From Phytopseudomonas daroniae (GTDB taxonomy: Bacteria; Pseudomonadota; Gammaproteobacteria; Pseudomonadales; Pseudomonadaceae), in assembly GCF_004327285.1 (NCBI RefSeq), contig NZ_QJUI01000001.1, positions 124,001-188,000 on the forward strand: a stretch of DNA of 64,000 bases, read 5' to 3'. This document shows, piece after piece, positions 39,316-51,208 of this stretch. Position 1 is the first letter of the stretch, and each line of letters starts with the position of its first letter. A model generated the notes under the pieces. It saw nothing but the letters and a program-made list of their open reading frames with translations. It did no database searches and was not told the DNA's origin. The position numbers were made by a program, and so were the translations under genes.

Positions 39316-39349
39316 CGTCAGCCTGAATCCCATGGGATTCAGGCTGACG
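39316..39349. terminator. Perfect 34-bp palindrome after sdaA
   Basis: A perfect inverted repeat with half-site CGTCAGCCTGAATCCCA and no spacer, 7 nt beyond the sdaA stop. It would form a very stable 15-bp stem in RNA. There is no U tract, so it may protect the mRNA 3' end or help rho-dependent termination rather than terminate alone. Confidence 0.6.
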
Positions 39350-39355
39350 AACGGC

Positions 39356-40744
39356 TCAGCACTCGATGATGTTCACGGCCAGGCCGCCGCGTGCGGTTTC
39401 CTTGTATTTGGTCAGCATGTCGGCGCCGGTTTCGCGCATGGTCTTGATCACCTTGTCCAGGCTCACGTGGTGCGAGCCATTGCCATACAAAGCCATACGC
39501 GCCGCATTGATGGCCTTGACCGAGGCGATGGCGTTGCGTTCGATGCAGGGGATTTGCACCAGCCCGCCGACCGGATCGCAGGTCAGCCCCAGGTGGTGCT
39601 CCATGCCGATCTCCGCAGCGTTCTCGACCTGTTCGGGCGTACCGCCCAGCACCGCGCACAGCGCGCCGGCAGCCATCGAACAAGCCACGCCAACTTCCCC
39701 CTGGCAGCCGACCTCGGCACCGCTGATGGAGGCATTCTCCTTGTAGAGAATGCCGATGGCACCGGCCGTGAGCAGGAAATCGATGATGCCCTTGTCGTCC
39801 GATCCGGCGATGGCCTGGGCGTAGTAATGCAGCACTGCGGGAATGATGCCCGCCGCGCCGTTGGTGGGTGCCGTGACCACGCGCCCACCCGCGGCATTTT
39901 CTTCGTTGACGGCCAGCGCCCAGAGATTGACCCAGTCGAGCATGCGCAACGGGTCTTCCTGGGGACTGCGCTGGAACACGCCAAGACGTTCGGCCAACTG
40001 CGCAGCACGGCGCTTGACCTTGAAGCCGCCAGGCAGGATGCCCTCGGTACGACAGCCGCGGTCGACACAGGCCTGCATCACACGCCAGATCGCCAGCAAG
40101 CCGCTGTCGATCTCTTCGTCGCTGCGCCAATGCCGCTCGTTGCGGCGCATCACCTCGGCGATGCTGATGCCGTGCTCCTGAGCCAGATTCAGCAGGTCGA
40201 CACCGGAGCGAAACGGCAGTGGCAGGCTGGTGGCGTCCGGTGCGATTTCCTTGTGTCGCGAGCCGTCGGCCAGCACCGACTCATTGACCACGAAACCGCC
40301 ACCGACCGAATAGTAGGTGGCCTCGTGCACCTGCAGGCCGGCCGCATCGAAGGCAGCGAAGCGCAGGCCGTTGGCATGCAGCGGCAGCGCCTTGCGAATC
40401 ATTTTCAGGTCGGTCTTTTCGTTGAAAGCGATGGCATGCCCGCCAGGTAGCGTGATGCGCTTATGGCTGCGAATGGTCTCGATATAGTCGGCTACCTGAT
40501 CGACATCGACGGTATCCGGCTCATGGCCGCTAAGGCCAAGCAGCACCGCCTTATCACTGCCATGGCCCTTGCCGGTTGCGCCCAGCGAGCCGTACAGCTC
40601 GGCCACCACCCGCACGACGTGGGGCATGTGGCCCTGGTTTTCCAGAGCATGGGTGAACAGGGCGGCGGCGCGCATCGGCCCGACGGTGTGCGAGCTCGAT
40701 GGGCCGATGCCCACTTTGAACAGGTCGAATACGCTAATGGCCAT
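39356..40744 (-). CDS. sdaA: L-serine dehydratase (iron-sulfur, single chain)
   Basis: L-serine ammonia-lyase that turns serine into pyruvate and ammonia with a [4Fe-4S] cluster. The 462-residue protein begins with the beta-domain motif [20 protein letters not shown] and has the alpha-domain cluster cysteines in [16 protein letters not shown] and [16 protein letters not shown]. Length is normal for the fused enzyme. Divergent from a LysR-type gene (142 nt apart) and close to sstT, which supports a serine-use module. Confidence 0.96.
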   Translation of the reverse strand: MAISVFDLFKVGIGPSSSHTVGPMRAAALFTHALENQGHMPHVVRVVAELYGSLGATGKGHGSDKAVLLGLSGHEPDTVDVDQVADYIETIRSHKRITLPGGHAIAFNEKTDLKMIRKALPLHANGLRFAAFDAAGLQVHEATYYSVGGGFVVNESVLADGSRHKEIAPDATSLPLPFRSGVDLLNLAQEHGISIAEVMRRNERHWRSDEEIDSGLLAIWRVMQACVDRGCRTEGILPGGFKVKRRAAQLAERLGVFQRSPQEDPLRMLDWVNLWALAVNEENAAGGRVVTAPTNGAAGIIPAVLHYYAQAIAGSDDKGIIDFLLTAGAIGILYKENASISGAEVGCQGEVGVACSMAAGALCAVLGGTPEQVENAAEIGMEHHLGLTCDPVGGLVQIPCIERNAIASVKAINAARMALYGNGSHHVSLDKVIKTMRETGADMLTKYKETARGGLAVNIIEC

Positions 40745-40886
40745 GGTGGTGTTTTTCTTTTATGAGGTGAAGACAGGTGCCCGGTTACGCACCGTCGATG
40801 GGAAAAATCTAAGACCCTACTTTCATTATGTATACTGATTTATTCTTACTATATTGATTAGAAAAACTTACCTATAGAGCCTACCC

Positions 40887-41837
40887 ATGGATCTGATCCG
40901 TTTACGCACCCTTCGCGAGCTGGCCCGCTGCGGCACCATGGCGGCTACCGCCGAGTTCCTGCACCTCACGCCCTCTGCGGTTTCCCAGCAGATCACGCAG
41001 CTGGAGCGCGAGGCCGATGTGGCACTGATCGAGCGGCGGGGTCGTGGCGTGGTGCTGACGCCAGCAGGTGGTCGGCTGGTGGCACACGTCGAACGTATCC
41101 TGGTGATTCTCGACGAAGCTCGTTCGGAACTGGCGCAGATGCGCAGCGAAATCGCCGGTGAACTGCGAGTGGCCGCGTTTCCTTCGATCGCAGCGGCGCT
41201 GGTCGCCCCCATCGTGCGCAATCTGCGTGAGGCCTATCCGCGCCTGGACGTGGTGGTGGCCGATCTGGAGCCGCAGGAGAGCCTGAGTGCCCTGAGTGCC
41301 TGGCAGATCGATGTGGCGGTAGTCGATGACCTGGCCGGTGCGGCCAAATCGCGTCAGGAGCACTACGAGCTGATCCCGCTGACCGAAGACCGCCTGCACG
41401 TGCTGCTACCGACGAGCCACCCGCTGGCATCGCGCAGCACCCTGACCATCGCCGACCTGCAGGACGAAGCCTGGGCGCTGGACTCCACCAACAGCTCGTT
41501 CGGCGAGTTCATCGGCAACCTGTGCCGACGCTCCGGCTTCGTGCCACGCATCAACGCGCACTGTGCCGGTTTCGAAATGGTCGCGGCGATGGTGGCGTCC
41601 GGCAATTCGATTTCGGTGGTCTCGGGCTTGCGTCTGGTGCGACCGCTGGAAAACGTCACGGCCGTGCGTTTGGCTCCGGCCATTCAGCGCAAGATATTCC
41701 TCGCCTACCGAAAGGGCGAGCGCAAGCACCCGGCCGTAACCGTATTCCTCGACGAGGCGATACGGACGGCAGGAGTGCTAGGGTCTGTTGACCTTTCAGC
41801 GCAAGCCGCGTTGCCGCGAGAAATCTCGCCAGGCTAG
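40887..41837 (+). CDS. LysR-type regulator with C-terminus altered by a MITE
   Basis: A 316-residue LysR protein with the N-terminal winged helix (LRELARCGTMAATAEFLHLT then PSAVSQQITQLERE) and the effector domain from about residue 90. Reading divergently from sdaA suggests control of serine catabolism, which is inference. The MITE-like element begins at 41779, inside the frame, so the last 18 or so residues (GSVDLSAQAALPREISPG) are element-encoded and the native end has been lost. The effector core appears complete, so the protein may still work. Confidence 0.88.
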   Translation: MDLIRLRTLRELARCGTMAATAEFLHLTPSAVSQQITQLEREADVALIERRGRGVVLTPAGGRLVAHVERILVILDEARSELAQMRSEIAGELRVAAFPSIAAALVAPIVRNLREAYPRLDVVVADLEPQESLSALSAWQIDVAVVDDLAGAAKSRQEHYELIPLTEDRLHVLLPTSHPLASRSTLTIADLQDEAWALDSTNSSFGEFIGNLCRRSGFVPRINAHCAGFEMVAAMVASGNSISVVSGLRLVRPLENVTAVRLAPAIQRKIFLAYRKGERKHPAVTVFLDEAIRTAGVLGSVDLSAQAALPREISPG

Positions 41838-42046
41838 GCGGAGGACGCCGGTAATGGTCGTTCCCTTGCCAAGTCCTCCAACGACGCATGGCGAGATTTC
41901 CCGCGCAACCCGTAGGGCCGGGCCCGTTTTGCCGCGATGCTGCGTTTCTCGCCGGCTCATTTAGCCAGCTAAACTTCGCGGCTCGTGCCTTGCCTCGCGG
42001 CAAAACGGGCTCCGGCGCGGTCGTGCTGAAACGTCAACAGACCCTA
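41779..42046. mobile_element. MITE-like element, full copy B (268 bp)
   Basis: Begins TAGGGTCTGTTGAC and ends GTCAACAGACCCTA, with the same two internal hairpins as copy A but in the opposite orientation: the GAGATTTC hairpin comes first, the GCCGCGA/TTTTGCC hairpin second. It lies across the 3' end of the LysR gene, whose stop codon (41835-41837) is inside it. Confidence 0.8.
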
Positions 42047-42119
42047 GAGGGGTACCAAAGGATCGAAGTCCAAGACGAGCCAGGCAAAGCCTGATTCGCC
42101 TCGGAACCTGCTCCCGGGA

Positions 42120-42824
42120 TCAGAAGCGGAATACTTCCGCGTCGATCCGGATCGGTTCGGCTACCGGCATTTTCGGCGGTTCCTGGCGCGCGGCCGGAAC
42201 CGGCGCTTTCTTGCGCGGCTCCTCGGTAGCGATCGGCGTGTTAGCGTGACTCTTCACAGCAGTAGCCAGTTGCTCGATCAGTTGCTGCACCACAACGCTC
42301 TGGGCGCGCACCTGATCAGCTACAGCACCCTGGTGCTTCTCTTCCAGGCGTACCAGCCGGCTATCGAGCAACTGCCCTTCCTGACCAACCAGGCGCCATT
42401 GCGCTTCAAGCACTGCAGGCTGGCGTGGGCCGGAATCCAGGCGAGTCACGGATAACAGTACTTGTACCTGGGCCTTGAAGCCTGGGTTGTCCGAAGCGAG
42501 CACCAGACGCTGGCTGTTGATCCGGCCCGACAACTGGCGCAACACCTGGCGATCCAGATCGGTAGCCAGGCTGCCTGCCCAGCGGGCATTGCCGGCGGTG
42601 CTCAGGCTGCCGTCGTCCTGGCGCTGCAGCAGCGCTTCACGCTGTAGATAATCCGCGACAGTGATGGGGCCCAGCAGTACGCTCATCCCGTCCTTGTCAG
42701 CGGTTTTGGTGGCGCTGGTGCCACCATCGAGCTGATAGAGCGAGACGGGCATGAAATGCGAACAGCCGGTCAGCGTCAGCAGACCAGCCAGGAGAAGCGT
42801 GAGAGGAAGCCGCTTAACAATCAT
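42120..42824 (-). CDS. PqiC/YmbA-like outer-membrane lipoprotein
   Basis: A 234-residue lipoprotein of the ABC-transport auxiliary family (PqiC, formerly YmbA), which in enterics anchors the PqiB lipid-transport needle to the outer membrane. Lipobox LTGC is at the end of a signal peptide (MIVKRLPLTLLLAGLLTLTGC); the mature part starts FMPVSLYQLDGG and has VLLGPITVADYLQREALL. The last 40 residues are rich in Pro/Ala/Glu. No pqiA or pqiB lies next to it. Start at 42824 chosen because of the signal peptide. Confidence 0.8.
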   Translation of the reverse strand: MIVKRLPLTLLLAGLLTLTGCSHFMPVSLYQLDGGTSATKTADKDGMSVLLGPITVADYLQREALLQRQDDGSLSTAGNARWAGSLATDLDRQVLRQLSGRINSQRLVLASDNPGFKAQVQVLLSVTRLDSGPRQPAVLEAQWRLVGQEGQLLDSRLVRLEEKHQGAVADQVRAQSVVVQQLIEQLATAVKSHANTPIATEEPRKKAPVPAARQEPPKMPVAEPIRIDAEVFRF

Positions 42825-43084
42825 CAATGTCTTCCAGCTGGCAATATCGCCAGCGACCATGGCTACAGGTAAAGGGTCAAAAAACAAAAAATAGGTAAAT
42901 CACCGCGTCGACAAACCCCCGGCGAGGTGTCAAATAATCCCTGTCCATAAGCAATGTGCTTGCCATCGAGCGCCTTGATCCGAAAAAGACGGTATACGTC
43001 CCACCACCAGGCGGGCACGCAAGAGCGATATCATCCGTCAAACCGGCCTGCAACTCCAGTAGCAGGCCACTTGCCAGTAGGCGT

Positions 43085-45334
43085 TTACTCGACCAGCAAA
43101 GCGTCGACGCGCTGGAAGCCACGCGGCAATTTGTTGCCGCGTCGGCCACGTTCGCCCTTGTAGTGCTCAAGGTCATCGGCCTTCAGGGACAGGGTACGCT
43201 TGCCGGCCTGCAATACAAGCGTCGCGCCCTGGGGCAGCACGGCCAGGTCGGTGAGGTACTCCTCACGACTGGCGACGCGCTCACCGGGGATACCGATGAT
43301 CTTGTTGCCTTTGCCCTTGCCCAGTTGCGGCAGGTCGGCGACCTTGAACAGCAGCAGACGACCTTCGGTAGTGACTGCCGCCAACCAGTCTTCCTCGCGA
43401 TTGGCCAGCGGCCGCGGTGCCACTACCCGCGCGCCATTGGGCAGGCTGAGCAGGGCCTTGCCGGCCTTGTTCTTGGCCTGCAGGTCTTCGCCCTTGACCA
43501 CGAAACCGTAGCCGGCGTCCGAGGCGATCACGTACAGCGCCTCATCATCGGGCAGCAGCACGCACTCGAAGGTGGCGCCTGGCGGTGGCGTCAGGCGACC
43601 GGTCAGCGGCTCGCCCTGGCCCCGTGCCGACGGCAGCGAATGCGCCGCCAGCGAATAGCTACGCCCAGTGGAATCGATGAATACCGCGTATTGATTGGAG
43701 CGCCCCGGCGCCGCTGCCTTGAAGCCGTCACCGGCCTTGTAGGAGAGCCCGGTGGCGTCGATGTCGTGGCCCTTGCCGCAGCGTACCCAGCCTTTTTCCG
43801 AGATCACCACGGTGACCGGCTCGGTCGGCATCAGCTCGGTTTCCGAAAGCGCCTTGGCTTCAGCACGGGCAACGATCGGCGAACGGCGGTCATCGCCATA
43901 CTTCTCGGCGTCTTCGATGATTTCCTTGCGCACCAGCTTCTTCAGCTTGGCTTCGCTGCCCAGCAGGGTCAGCAGCTTGTCGCGTTCCTTGGCCAGCTCA
44001 TCCTGCTCGCCACGGATCTTCATTTCTTCCAGGCGGGCCAGTTGGCGCAGGCGCGTGTCGAGGATGTAGTCGGCTTGCACCTCGCTCAGCGCGAAACGCT
44101 CGATCAGGCGTGCCTTGGGATGATCCTCGGTGCGGATGATCTGGATCACTTCATCCAGGTTGAGGAAGGCAACCAGCAAGCCCTCCAACAGATGCAGGCG
44201 CTTCTCGACCTTGTCCAGACGGAATTGCAGACGGCGGCGTACCGTATTGACGCGGTACTCCAGCCATTCGCGCAACAATTGCCGCAGGTTCTTCACCTGG
44301 GGCTTGCCATCCAGGCCGATGACGTTGCTGTTGACCCGGTAGCTCGACTCCAGCTCGGTGGTGGCGAACAGGTGCTGCATCAGCTCATCGGCATCCACCC
44401 GGTTGGAACGCGGGATGATGACGATGCGGCAGGGATGTTCGTGATCCGACTCGTCGCGCAGGTCGGCGACCATCGGTAGCTTCTTGGCCTGCATCTGGCC
44501 GGCGATCTGCTCCAGCACCTTGGCACCGGACACCTGGTGCGGCAGCGCGGTGACCACGATGTCGCCGTCCTCGACGCTATACACGGCGCGCATGCGTACC
44601 GAGCCGCGACCGGTTTCGTAGATTTTCAGCAGATCGGCACGCGGGGTGATGACCTCCGCCTCGGTCGGATAGTCCGGGCCGAGCACGTGCTCGCAGAGCT
44701 GCTCCACCGTGGCATTGGGCTCGTCGAGCAGGCGTACGCAGGCGGCCGCGACTTCGCGCAGGTTATGCGGCGGCACGTCGGTGGCCATGCCCACGGCGAT
44801 GCCGGTTGTGCCATTGAGCAGCAGGTTGGGCAGACGCGCCGGCAGGGTCGCCGGCTCGTTCAGGGTGCCATCGAAGTTCGGCACCCAATCCACCGTGCCC
44901 TGACCGAGCTCGGTCAGCAGCACTTCGGAATAGCGCGACAGACGCGCCTCGGTGTAACGCATGGCGGCGAAGGACTTGGGATCGTCCGGCGCCCCCCAGT
45001 TGCCCTGGCCATCGACCAGGGTGTAGCGGTAACTGAACGGTTGCGCCATCAGCACCATGGCTTCGTAGCAGGCCGAGTCGCCGTGCGGGTGGAACTTGCC
45101 GAGCACATCGCCGACGGTACGCGCCGATTTCTTGTGCTTGGAATCGGCGTCCAGCCCCAACTCGCTCATGGCATAGACGATACGACGCTGCACCGGTTTG
45201 AGACCGTCGCCGATATGCGGCAGCGCGCGATCCATGATCACGTACATCGAATAGTTGAGATAAGCCTGCTCGGTGAAGTCGGCAAGGGAGCGGCGTTCGA
45301 CACCGTCCAGGCTCAGATCGAGGGTTTCGCTCAT
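43085..45334 (-). CDS. parC: Topoisomerase IV subunit A
   Basis: DNA-cleaving subunit of topoisomerase IV, which unlinks daughter chromosomes. The 749-residue protein has the catalytic tyrosine Tyr127 ([11 protein letters not shown]) and a quinolone-resistance region with Ser87 and Glu91 ([12 protein letters not shown]), both in the sensitive state. The C-terminal beta-pinwheel runs from about 500 ([16 protein letters not shown] onward). It follows the retropepsin-like gene by 7 nt, at the end of the parE cluster. Confidence 0.97.
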   Translation of the reverse strand: MSETLDLSLDGVERRSLADFTEQAYLNYSMYVIMDRALPHIGDGLKPVQRRIVYAMSELGLDADSKHKKSARTVGDVLGKFHPHGDSACYEAMVLMAQPFSYRYTLVDGQGNWGAPDDPKSFAAMRYTEARLSRYSEVLLTELGQGTVDWVPNFDGTLNEPATLPARLPNLLLNGTTGIAVGMATDVPPHNLREVAAACVRLLDEPNATVEQLCEHVLGPDYPTEAEVITPRADLLKIYETGRGSVRMRAVYSVEDGDIVVTALPHQVSGAKVLEQIAGQMQAKKLPMVADLRDESDHEHPCRIVIIPRSNRVDADELMQHLFATTELESSYRVNSNVIGLDGKPQVKNLRQLLREWLEYRVNTVRRRLQFRLDKVEKRLHLLEGLLVAFLNLDEVIQIIRTEDHPKARLIERFALSEVQADYILDTRLRQLARLEEMKIRGEQDELAKERDKLLTLLGSEAKLKKLVRKEIIEDAEKYGDDRRSPIVARAEAKALSETELMPTEPVTVVISEKGWVRCGKGHDIDATGLSYKAGDGFKAAAPGRSNQYAVFIDSTGRSYSLAAHSLPSARGQGEPLTGRLTPPPGATFECVLLPDDEALYVIASDAGYGFVVKGEDLQAKNKAGKALLSLPNGARVVAPRPLANREEDWLAAVTTEGRLLLFKVADLPQLGKGKGNKIIGIPGERVASREEYLTDLAVLPQGATLVLQAGKRTLSLKADDLEHYKGERGRRGNKLPRGFQRVDALLVE

Positions 45335-45341
45335 GCGTGCC

Positions 45342-45866
45342 TCATTGCAAGGTTGATTGGCGCAACATCAAGGTGCCGTCGCGCTGACTGAATTCAAGTT
45401 GTTTCAAGGCGCTCATGCCCAGCAGGACTTCATCGCCGTCCATGCCCGGCGCGATGAGCGCGGATACGTCATGCAGGACGATATCGCCAAGCTGCAGGCG
45501 CTCCAGGCGCGTGCGGTGCGCCGTGGCGCGGCCATTGGCGGTACTGATCTGCACGGGCGCGCCAGACTGCAGGCCGAGACTGCGGGCGACCTGGCTGGGT
45601 ATGGCGACCTGGGTAGCGCCGGTATCGAGCAGGAAAGTCACCGGATCGCCGTTGATCTGCCCATCGACCAGATAATGCCCGCCGCGGCTGCTGGCCAGAC
45701 GCACTTCGACGTAATCGCTGCCATGCACCGACTGCGGCTGGCGGTTGGGATGGTTCTTGTCATCTTCCCATTTGCCGAAGAAATGCGTGGCCAGCAGCAG
45801 CCCCGCCCCCCAGGCCAGCACCAGCATCACCCGGCCGGCACGACGGCCGGCGGTCTGTTCGCTCAC
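45342..45866 (-). CDS. Membrane-anchored retropepsin-like aspartic protease
   Basis: A 174-residue protein with one N-terminal membrane helix ([19 protein letters not shown]) and a single retroviral-type aspartic protease domain: active-site [13 protein letters not shown] (about residues 78-90), then [19 protein letters not shown] and [14 protein letters not shown]. Such clan AA proteins would need to dimerise. The active domain should lie in the periplasm. Substrate unknown. It overlaps the upstream gene by 4 nt (ATGA) and ends 7 nt before parC. Confidence 0.85.
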   Translation of the reverse strand: MSEQTAGRRAGRVMLVLAWGAGLLLATHFFGKWEDDKNHPNRQPQSVHGSDYVEVRLASSRGGHYLVDGQINGDPVTFLLDTGATQVAIPSQVARSLGLQSGAPVQISTANGRATAHRTRLERLQLGDIVLHDVSALIAPGMDGDEVLLGMSALKQLEFSQRDGTLMLRQSTLQ

Positions 45867-46848
45867 CGCGTCACGCCCCAGCCACCGGCAGGTGCGGCGA
45901 AGCGCCAGACCACCGGGCGCTTCTCGCCATCGCCACGCGCATGGCCGCCATTGTCGACACCGACCCAGGCGCCCTCCTCGTCGATCGACAGCGCCTCGGC
46001 CACACCGTAGCTCATGGGATAGCGACGTTCGTCGGTCAGCGCCTCAGCGGCGAATGACCAGCAGCGCTCGGCGTCGCCGGTCGCTGGCGTACGGCGGCAG
46101 ATGCGATGGGCCTGACGCTCCAGGGTAAAGAGTTTTTCGTTGTGAAAAGCCAGGCCGGAGAAGTCCACCGGCGCTGGTGCCCCGCCCAGCGCCTCGGGTG
46201 AGGCTTCCTGGCCACCCTCGCTGAGCAGCACGCAACCGCCTTCGCAGAGCCAGGTAGCGCGACGATGATGCAGCACCACCAGGCCGCGCCGCTGTTTTTC
46301 CGCCGCCAGCCACAGGCGCTCGCCTGCCGGATCGACGGCGATGCCTTCGAACAGCGAGTTGAAATGCAGCAGCATGCCGCTGGCGCGCGCCTGGCGCACC
46401 ATGCCTTCGGGCAGGGTCAGCCACTGCGCATCGGCGGCTGGCGGCACCTGCAGCACCGCGGCGCGGCTTTCACTGACCAGATAGCGATTGCCCTTGGCGT
46501 CGCAGGAGATGCCTTCGAAATCCAGATGGCCACCGCGCACCAGGCCGGACACCCAGGCGCGCATGCGCAGGCCCCAAGGCAGCGGCATCACCGGCGCTGG
46601 CGGCGCCACGAAATGCTCGACCTCGGCCTGCCAGATACGATCGGAAGAATCGAGGCGATAGAGGCGATCGTCTTCGCGGTCGGATACCGCCCACAGCGCG
46701 TCGCCGCACCAGGCCAGGCCGGACAGATTGCCGGCGTCCATCCCGGCGACCGGGTGTTCGCTGAGCAGCTTGAGCTCCTCGAGCGCTGGCGTATCGGCGA
46801 GCAGCGGCGTCACTGACGCCAGCAACAGGGCGCCGAGCAGGTGCCGCA

Positions 46849-46849
<1 letters not shown>
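45863..46849 (-). CDS. Esterase-like activity of phytase family protein (PA4966-like)
   Basis: A 328-residue protein with a signal peptide (MRHLLGALLLASVTPLLA-DTPAL), so probably periplasmic. It contains SGLAWCGDALWAVSDREDDRLYRLD and FEGIAVDPAGERLWLAAEKQ, repeats of the beta-propeller type seen in the phytase-like esterase family. Enzymatic activity is unproven for this group. The ATG overlaps the parE stop by 1 nt and the 3' end overlaps the protease gene, so all are cotranslated. Confidence 0.8.
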
Positions 46850-48792
<1,943 letters not shown>

Positions 48793-49374
48793 TCAGGACA
48801 CGGACGCGATGCCGGCGAAGGCGAACAGCATGGGCAGGTGCTCTGCGAAGCCCTGGAAGCCATGATCACCGCCGGCCTCGATGCGCAGCGCGCAATGCCG
48901 GTAGTACGCCTGGGCGTGCCGGTAATCGAGGGTTTCATCGGCGGTCTGCAGCCATACCTGATAACGGGCCGGATCCGTGGGCGGCGGGGTCTCGAGTTCC
49001 GCCAGTGCCGCCACGTGATCGGCAGTCAGATCCCAGGTTTCGCCACTGTAATGGTTGCATTGCGGGCCGAGGTAACCGTCGAACAACCGGTGCGGGCACA
49101 CCGCCGGGTTGATCAACAGCGCCTTGAGGCCATGCCGTTCGGCCAGGTGGGTCGCATAGTAGCCGCCCAGGGAGCTGCCGACCAGAGTGGGGCGGCCGAG
49201 TTCAGCGATCAGCGCCTCGAGCTCGGCAATAGCCTGGCGCGGGTGATGAGGCAGGGCAGGAACCCGCAGTTGCGCTTGCAACCCCATGGCGGTCATGGCG
49301 ACGGTCAGTTGGCTGGCCTTGGTGGAAGCCGGCGAACTATTGAGCCCATGGATATAAAGAATGCCTGTAGTCAT
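48793..49374 (-). CDS. yqiA: Alpha/beta-hydrolase YqiA
   Basis: A 193-residue small esterase of the YqiA/UPF0227 type, commonly found just upstream of parE, as here. The nucleophile serine is in LVGSSLGGYYATHLAERHG; FLYIHGLNSSPASTKASQL-like sequence at the N-terminus (GILYIHGLNSSP) forms the oxyanion region, and the C-terminal GGDHGFQGF holds the catalytic histidine. Natural substrate unknown. It ends 45 nt before parE. Confidence 0.9.
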   Translation of the reverse strand: MTTGILYIHGLNSSPASTKASQLTVAMTAMGLQAQLRVPALPHHPRQAIAELEALIAELGRPTLVGSSLGGYYATHLAERHGLKALLINPAVCPHRLFDGYLGPQCNHYSGETWDLTADHVAALAELETPPPTDPARYQVWLQTADETLDYRHAQAYYRHCALRIEAGGDHGFQGFAEHLPMLFAFAGIASVS

Positions 49375-49820
49375 AACGAGAGGCTACTAGCGCCGCCCTA
49401 TAGGCCGCAAGCGTTGCTAGTGTAGCGTCACCCATCAAATGTGGTATCCGAGCGATTAGACTGAGTGGTCGCTCAAAGGCGACAGCGGACGCTCACCCCG
49501 TAGGGTGGATGACGCTCTTTTCATCCACCATTGCGATCGCAGAGCGGTGGACGGGTGAAGCGTCGTCCACCCTACGACAGGCCGTTTACCGTAGAACGTA
49601 GCCTGGATTAGCCGCAGGCGTAATCCGGGGCCGAAGGCCGTGATCGATGGTTCAACGCGGGTCACCGACCGGCTGCTCCCGCCTTATGGCTGCCATCCCA
49701 CATTACGATATCCCGTTCGCCGCCTCGGCTCATCGACCCCCTGGCCGACATATGACCGTTGTCGCGACACCAGGGTCTGATGACGTTTCAGCGCAAGCCG
49801 CGTTGCCGCGTCAACAGACC
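49375..49820. repeat. Repeat-filled gap between yqiA and cpdA
   Basis: No gene seen. Positions 49500-49576 hold a GTAGGGTGGATGACGCTCTT hairpin ending GCGTCGTCCACCCTACGA; 49598-49686 hold the third, partial copy of the composite GGATTAGCC element; 49771-49823 hold a 53-bp MITE remnant. Together they separate cpdA from the yqiA-parE-parC cluster that normally follows it. Confidence 0.7.
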
Positions 49821-49823
49821 CTA
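49771..49823. mobile_element. MITE remnant at the cpdA 3' end
   Basis: Left end AGGGTCTGATGACGTTTCAG, right end GCGTCAACAGACCCTAG, with GCGCAAGCCGCGTTGCCGCG between, as in the end of copy B. About 215 bp of the middle is missing. The right terminal CTA (49821-49823) is the complement of the cpdA TAG stop. Confidence 0.7.
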
Positions 49824-50639
49824 GTACCCGCCAACACTGTAGTCAGGCTCGAAAACGATGCCACTGACCCTCGATATCTCGGTTTCCAGCCGCCCATCAC
49901 TGTGCAGACGCAGCCAGCGGTAGCCGGGCGCCGTGCTATCGACCTGAAAATCCTCGCTGCCTGGCGTGAACTGTACGCAGGTCGACGGTGAGGCCAGAAG
50001 CCGCACCTTGCCGCGCATCTCATCGATCGTCTGGTGGACGTGCCCCCAGAGAATCGCCCGCGCCTGGGGAAACCGATCCAGTACGGCGAACAGCGCATCG
50101 GGGTTGCGCAGCCCGATCGGCGCCATCCACTGACAGCCGATATCCACCGGGTGGTGATGCAGGCAGATCAGATGGTGACGATCCGGCGCCTCGCTCAATG
50201 CCCGCTCCAACAGCGCCAGCTGCGGCTCCTGAAGGTAACCGGGCACCGCGCCGGGGATCGACGAATCGAGCATGATCAACCGCCAGGTGCCGAGATCCAC
50301 GACCGGTTCCAGCAGATCGCTACCCACGCAGGCCGCCTGCATCGCCAGGATGTCGTCATGGTTGCCGGGAATCCAGCGGGCTGACGTTCTCAGCGCGGCG
50401 CTCAGTTCGAGAAAGCGCGCATAGGAGGCCGGGCTGCCGTCCTGGGACAAATCACCAGTGGCCAGAATCATGTCGATGGCCGGCTGCTCTTCAAGCACCA
50501 GATCGACCACCTGGCGCAGGCTGTCAGCGGTGTCCATGCCCAGCAGCTTGCCGTCCGTGCCGGCAAACAGATGGCTGTCGGTAAGCTGCACCAGCAATAC
50601 CGAAGAATCAGCAGGGGTGGACGCGTACGCACTCGGCAA
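49821..50639 (-). CDS. cpdA: 3',5'-cyclic AMP phosphodiesterase CpdA
   Basis: Cytoplasmic class III phosphodiesterase that lowers cAMP and so damps Vfr signalling. The 272-residue protein has the metallophosphatase metal motifs QLTDSHLF, GDLSQDG, GNHDD, LHHHP and GHVHQ. Length and order fit CpdA. Its stop codon lies in the MITE remnant, but the C-terminus (SGIVFEPDYSVGGY) looks native, so the insertion fell at or beyond the stop. Confidence 0.94.
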   Translation of the reverse strand: MPSAYASTPADSSVLLVQLTDSHLFAGTDGKLLGMDTADSLRQVVDLVLEEQPAIDMILATGDLSQDGSPASYARFLELSAALRTSARWIPGNHDDILAMQAACVGSDLLEPVVDLGTWRLIMLDSSIPGAVPGYLQEPQLALLERALSEAPDRHHLICLHHHPVDIGCQWMAPIGLRNPDALFAVLDRFPQARAILWGHVHQTIDEMRGKVRLLASPSTCVQFTPGSEDFQVDSTAPGYRWLRLHSDGRLETEISRVSGIVFEPDYSVGGY

Positions 50640-50755
50640 AGTGCTTCTCCATAAGAGGGCAAGTGCAAATTATGGAATCGCGATGTGGCCCGGTAAACCC
50701 ACTAATAGTGACTAGTTCACAGAAACCCGAAGCATTCTTATGACAAAGAATTAGC

Positions 50756-51208
50756 TCAAACCAGCGGTTCGGTCTCGTGCCCACATGCAAGGCAGTGGCT
50801 CAGCCATTCACCGAGAAACACGTTGAGCTGGGTTTTCTCGTCCGGTTGGTGCATGGCCGCGTTGGGATAGGGATAGATGCCGCGAAAGCGTCGCGCGCTC
50901 TGGGCACCGGTCACCTCGGCCATGCGTGCGTCGTGATAGACGCGCACTTCCAGTTGCGGTACCGGCAGCCAGGGCAGGCTGTGTTCCTGACGCACCTGCA
51001 CCGTGGAAGTGTATGGGCACCTCTCCACCACTTCCAGCGCCAGCACGCCAAGCTGCCGCTCGCCCTGACTGAGCGCCACGCGCCGCGCGCCCTGGGCTTC
51101 GCGCATACCTGGCAACAAACGCATCAGCCGTGCGTAATTGGCCTCGCAAGCAGCCTGCAGCTCGACCAGATCGACCCGGTAGCGCTCACGCAGCAGATTT
51201 ACCCCCAT
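50756..51208 (-). CDS. DUF1249 family protein
   Basis: A 150-residue conserved protein. Key sequence: YRVDLVELQAACEANYARLM, YHDARMAEVTGAQ, GIYPYPNAAMHQPDEKTQLN and a C-terminal SHCLACG. No catalytic motif is obvious. Always found beside nudF and cpdA in pseudomonads (PA4970). The start at 51208 overlaps the nudF 3' end by 10 nt; the longer frame to 51457 is antisense-like noise. Function unknown. Confidence 0.85.
   Translation of the reverse strand: MGVNLLRERYRVDLVELQAACEANYARLMRLLPGMREAQGARRVALSQGERQLGVLALEVVERCPYTSTVQVRQEHSLPWLPVPQLEVRVYHDARMAEVTGAQSARRFRGIYPYPNAAMHQPDEKTQLNVFLGEWLSHCLACGHETEPLV

Noticed and set aside
42956..44479. 507-codon open frame antisense to parC
   Set aside because: Shadow of parC; composition is of reverse-strand type.
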